Part shown: positions 60,001 through 64,000 of the stretch, in pieces
How positions within the stretch are numbered: the stretch's first letter is position 1
How the letters are laid out: the number at the start of each line of letters is the position of its first letter
Assembly: GCA_033439685.1 (NCBI GenBank)
Contig: JAUEDM010000008.1
Location: 310,001-374,000, forward strand
Direction of reading: 5' to 3'
DNA: 64,000 nt
Origin: Apodospora peruviana
Taxonomy: Eukaryota; Ascomycota; Sordariomycetes; Sordariales; Lasiosphaeriaceae
Notes under the pieces: model-generated
What the model saw: only the letters and a program-made list of their open reading frames with translations
What the model was told of the DNA's origin: nothing
Databases searched by the model: none
Translations under genes and position numbers: made by a program

Positions 60001-63000
60001 CGGAGCCGCGCCGTTCCTGGATGGGGGCCTCCACGATTCGTACCTGGGGCTGTAATTAATTCTATGGAAGTAATTTACCCCTCTTGCTTTTCCCCGGTCA
60101 TCGATGCAGCGCGATTCAGGAGTGCCAGGTCTTCCATGCGCTGTCGACAGTGGCACTGAGCAAGTTCCAGGGTCCGTACTGCGAAGTTCGACTGCCGAAT
60201 CTTCGGTGCGGGCTCGCCTGGGGTCGCTTGGCCCTATGAGGTGAGGCGGCCTCCGCCGAAAATTAACACGCGAACGAGTGTCCCCGGAGGAACCCGTGAC
60301 CGACTAACCATCCTCAACTAATGCTAGGTTGGTGGAGTTATCCATCATGACAATGACGCGGCGACCAGGGGAGTGAGAGCTATCCAGGGGGCGTGATCCG
60401 CTGCTGGAAGCCCGGGCTCTTTCCATGGTGCTGGAAAGATCAATTGCCGACTTTCATGACTCGCATGTTAGTGTGCTTAGTATTAGCAGACTGGGCCATG
60501 TCGCTGTGTCAGCGGGGTAAAGATACAGTAATCTGTAGTACAAGGCCTGTTCCCTGATGGTCTGGGGCGTGGAGGTTGTGAAGTGGATGAACGTCAATGC
60601 ACGCCGCCTAGTGTGTTACGGCGGTCACCCCTGATACAGTAATGACAAGAGCCAATTATCATTTCGAGGGTGGCAGGATCTTTGACGACAACCTTCTTGC
60701 TGCTTGCTGAGAGAGAGAGATACCATCTGAAGCTCCCCTGTGCGGCTTCAAAGGTTTACAACCGGTGTCCATGCGGCCATGATCTCGCCAAAATGAAAAC
60801 CTGCATACGGCCGTGCAGTAGCTCGATGTCGACTCCTCTCCGCTAACAAACTTGCAGTTGCAGCCATGCTCAAGCAGGACGAGATTGCATTACTTGGCGC
60901 CAGCACCATCCGTCAGTGTCAGTGCAACCTGACGTGAAGGCTGCAGAAGCCTTTTGTCGAGAAGGAGAGACTTTTTTAACGGCGACCATCCTTCCCACTT
61001 TTACCTCGCACGAGCCATGAGAAAGTTGATGCCTCGGCCGAGGTAACATGGCACAAAACGGGTTGGGGACAACGTGCAACGGCGTGACGCCCGGCCAGGC
61101 CAGTGCAATACCAGAGAATGCCCGCATGCATCTTCTCTTGCTGCCGTGGATATCTGCCTGGGATTTTTGGGCTTCACCAGCGCGTCACTGGGTTTCTTGG
61201 ATACTCTCTGGTGTTGCGCCGCCGGTCAGCATCGCTGGACTGTGCCGCGATCTGTTTCCTGCAGGGTTTTCGAGATCTCGCGCATCACGCTAGTGACATC
61301 TGCCGCCAGTTACCGTATTTCATACAGAAGCCAGGCTCGGGCCCAGCTAAATATTATCAAGCAGGACAGGGCTACGGACTATCTGTTGGTCGGAAGTTCT
61401 TGGGAGGTATTGGTGCACAGGTTGCCCAGAATGCGGAACGTCCACCGTGGAATCTAAAGACGCCGGTCCGGTTTGCGGCAGTCCGACTCTAGTAGAACTA
61501 ATTGGAGAACAGTTCATGTCTTGGCCGCAGGCAAAGTAAACAACAGGTGAGGCCTCGATAAGGCTCTGCCCCGCAAGGCGATGGATTGAGTTGCGTATTC
61601 GTACTCCGTAGCGATGGAAAGATGATGGAACATTGTGGACCACAGGCAGGCCGGTAGTCGAACAGTCCTTGCCATCCATTGGAATACCTCGAGTACTTGA
61701 CGGTCGCTCGGTGTACAACGGTCGGCTGTAACTGCCATTTTCCTTGGTTCATGCCGTCACGGCGTCAAATATTGCAATGCGAGTTATTAATCTGAAGCGT
61801 GGCAACCCTCAGCCCGCGTTGTCAGTGTCCCGTCGATAGGTTTCTGCACGACAAATGTCGCCCAACCCCGGATAATATCAGACAGGGCAGCAAGGCTGTG
61901 TGGCCGTCTGGCCGTGTGGTCCACCTGGAGGAAGGTGTGTACTGGTAACACACCACCCACTGCGGCAGTCGATTGGACGAGGTAGGCAGGCAAGCAGCCT
62001 CCCCATTGCTTCGTACCACGACGTCGACGTCGATGCGGCCTCCGGGATGCGCCGTGGTAATCTCGCGTTTCAAGGTCCAGGACATCTGCCATTTTGGCCC
62101 GGTTGCGATTGGTCATTCCGTGCAGACGCGCGCGTCTCTGGTAATTGACCAGGGACGCCCGAAAAAGTTATCCACACGGGATCTGGGAGGACACGAGTTG
62201 GATGTGATGTAGGGAGCTATGAAGCATATAACGGGCGTAATAATGCGTTGCATGTCGCTCATGTGGTAGGCGGGACAAAACCTTGCTGGTGCGAAGCTTT
62301 GCTTTGGAAAAGATGCATGGCGACCTGGAGGGGAGAATATGAAGGTCGACGCCAACGGTGCGTTGAGGAACATCAGCGTCATGGTCCATCACCGCACCTA
62401 TTGGCTCCTAGGGTTGCCTCGTGGTTTCACCTTGCTGTCTTGTTTTTAAGCGGAGGTGAGTCTGTGCAAGATGATCACAGCCCAATCACGCTCTGGGGCG
62501 CGTTTTGCATTGGAACACAGGCGGCCGAGCTTGAAGTTGAACAGTTAGACCGTCGCACATCAACATGGCTAAGATAGATACCGCACGCCAGAGAGCCTCC
62601 AGATACGTATCCAATCTGAGGAACACTATCGCTGTAATATAACACACGCGGGAGCAATACAGGCGGGGTGGAGCCGGGCCGACCAGAAAACTGTGGTAGG
62701 TATTTTAGTCGAAGCGACCTGCGATCTTGTTTGAGGTCTGTGCCGTGCGAGAAACTCGTCGAATGGAAGCTTGGCTGCCCCCGTAGAAATTAGGCTCTGA
62801 TGCCCGTAATGTCGTGTATGAATGCATGCATGTGTGAACCTGTCTCTTCACTTATTACACGCACATTCTAGTGTGTGCTTAGAGGTGTCGTGACAGTTTT
62901 ATCATTGATGGCCAAGCGATCTAGGGTCGGTAGGTAGGTGTGCGGCACGGAGTTTCTTTTGCGGGGTGGTAGGGGGGATGCGTCATTGGGCAGTCATCTG

Positions 63001-64000
63001 GATGTTCACGATGCTGTCTGTCTCGTCGTGTATGTCAACATAACACAGTTGACGGGTCGGCGGATGCGTAGATTAGGAGATTTGGCCAAGAGCGGGCAGA
63101 TGGTGCACATGAACTGCGAACATCGCGGCTTGATCCGCTTGCTGGCCGGGTCGGCTAAGCGTTCGTGAGGAACTTTTGTCAATGTTGCCTTCTGACCCTT
63201 ATTCACCTGATTTACAGGCTCGTCAGCGTGACAGTACGCTTGGGTCAGCCATAATCCGATCATTAGTAACCGATATTCCGTACGGAGCCAGAGGACCTGT
63301 CCCCTAATCGACGAAGAGAGGTACGGTTAACTAAACAGATGATCCGCAAAGTGGGCCGTTATCACCACCAAGCCGACAGTTGATTGCAGCTCCCCGTCTT
63401 TTGAGGGGCTGGTGTGAAGTTGTGCAGGTACTGCAATTCAGCACCAAATTAGGCAAGGGTTGCGTCGGTGAAGCTTGCGAGAAAGCTGCGAGAAAGCTGG
63501 GGAATCTGAAGAGTGGTCTGCAACAGGGGTACCCCCCAGCAGCCTTGCGCCTCCCGCCAACCCCCACCGCACCAATCACTGGCAGATATCGAAATCCAGA
63601 ACCTTGATATTAGTTAGGCTTTGACTGGTAGGGCTGAGAGTGTCCGAGACTCCGACTGGTGCCTCGAAAATGAGGCCGGCGAGCCAAATTGCAGTTCAGC
63701 AATCGTGCTGTTCAGAGTGCGATGTGCTGATGAGATGCGGTTTGGTTCTGTCGCCCACCCGACCGTACTGAACGGAATACGTGTAGGCAATCCGTACCCA
63801 CCTCGGGCACTGCGTTGAGGACGACAGTCAGTAAGTACAGTTAGGCAGATCCCAAGCAGTGCACAGTACGGATCGTAGTGCACACCGCAACACACTGTTT
63901 CGGACCTAACCAGTATTCTTATCAAAGGGCTTCAAGCCGGTGGATGCTCCCGTGATGATTGCCCTACTTCCTTGCTTTTTGGAGGATTCCGCGCCATCAC
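48100..64000. other. Gene desert of about 15.9 kb
   Basis: No ORF in any frame shows a recognisable domain, signal peptide with plausible mature protein, or exon chain with matching phases. The longest frames (52772-53386, 56461-57054 and 59264-60034, all minus) have compositions expected of translated noncoding DNA. There is no A/T-rich RIP-like block and no transposon protein; base composition looks balanced. It contains short repeats such as a GGGCA run near 58691-58718 and a recurring TAYTCCGTA word. It may include long noncoding transcripts or the long upstream region of a gene beyond the right edge. Confidence 0.55.
58691..58718. repeat. Short GGGCA/GCAGG tandem repeat
   Basis: About five copies of a 5-bp GCAGG unit occur in a row (58697-58718) inside the gene-poor region. 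Confidence 0.8.

Noticed and set aside
59264..60034. A 256-codon minus ORF in the gene desert
   Set aside because: No domain, no signal peptide, no phase-matched flanking exons; the sequence reads like translated noncoding DNA.

Overview
This window is nuclear DNA of a filamentous ascomycete (Pezizomycotina; probably a Sordariomycetes-type genome, though the class is inferred only from gene content). The evidence is short spliceosomal introns of 47 to 118 nt with GTRNGT donors and CTRAC branch sites, and typical fungal families: Zn2Cys6 and C2H2 regulators, a rhodopsin-domain (PTH11-like) membrane protein, an AA9 polysaccharide monooxygenase, an OPT transporter, a HET-domain gene, a Kex2-processed repeat protein and a fungal-type mitochondrial calcium uniporter. 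I placed exon boundaries by hand from splice signals and reading phase. Spliced lengths are multiples of three wherever a complete gene model is given.

Layout. 0-3 kb: a C2H2 regulator running off the left edge, then a G20 tract fused to the 3' half of a tRNA-Leu. 3.6-7.4 kb: a secreted aspartic protease with a very long Ser/Thr-rich tail. 8.2-9.8 kb: a rhodopsin-domain membrane protein. 11.7-14 kb: a small cytochrome b561-type protein and an AA9 LPMO. 15.3-15.5 kb: a tRNA-like element with A and B boxes. 15.5-17.8 kb: an F-box protein. 18.7-24.6 kb: an oligopeptide (OPT) transporter and a Zn2Cys6 regulator on the same strand. 25.3-26.9 kb: the calcium uniporter, divergent from that regulator. 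27.6-29.3 kb: a hydroxamate-siderophore N-acyltransferase. 30.5-31.6 kb: a LicD-type protein.

33.5-40 kb is the most distinctive part. A secreted precursor carries twelve 20-residue repeats, each centred on YTI-x-x-P; the Kex2 Lys-Arg sites separate them. It lies beside a badly frameshifted FAD monooxygenase and an intact cytochrome P450. The architecture resembles precursors of fungal ribosomally made cyclic peptides (dikaritins such as ustiloxin and phomopsin), but no UstYa/DUF3328 protein is visible, so a peptide natural-product locus is a hypothesis. 40.8-45.1 kb holds a single-pass membrane protein and a CorA-like two-helix membrane protein. 46.4-48.1 kb is a broken HET-domain gene.

From about 48.1 kb to the right edge (about 15.9 kb) I recognise no gene. 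For this gene-dense kind of genome that is an unusual desert. Several accessory genes (FAD monooxygenase, HET, possibly LicD) have single-base frameshifts while the housekeeping-type genes are clean. That favours real decay, but indel errors at homopolymers cannot be excluded from sequence alone.
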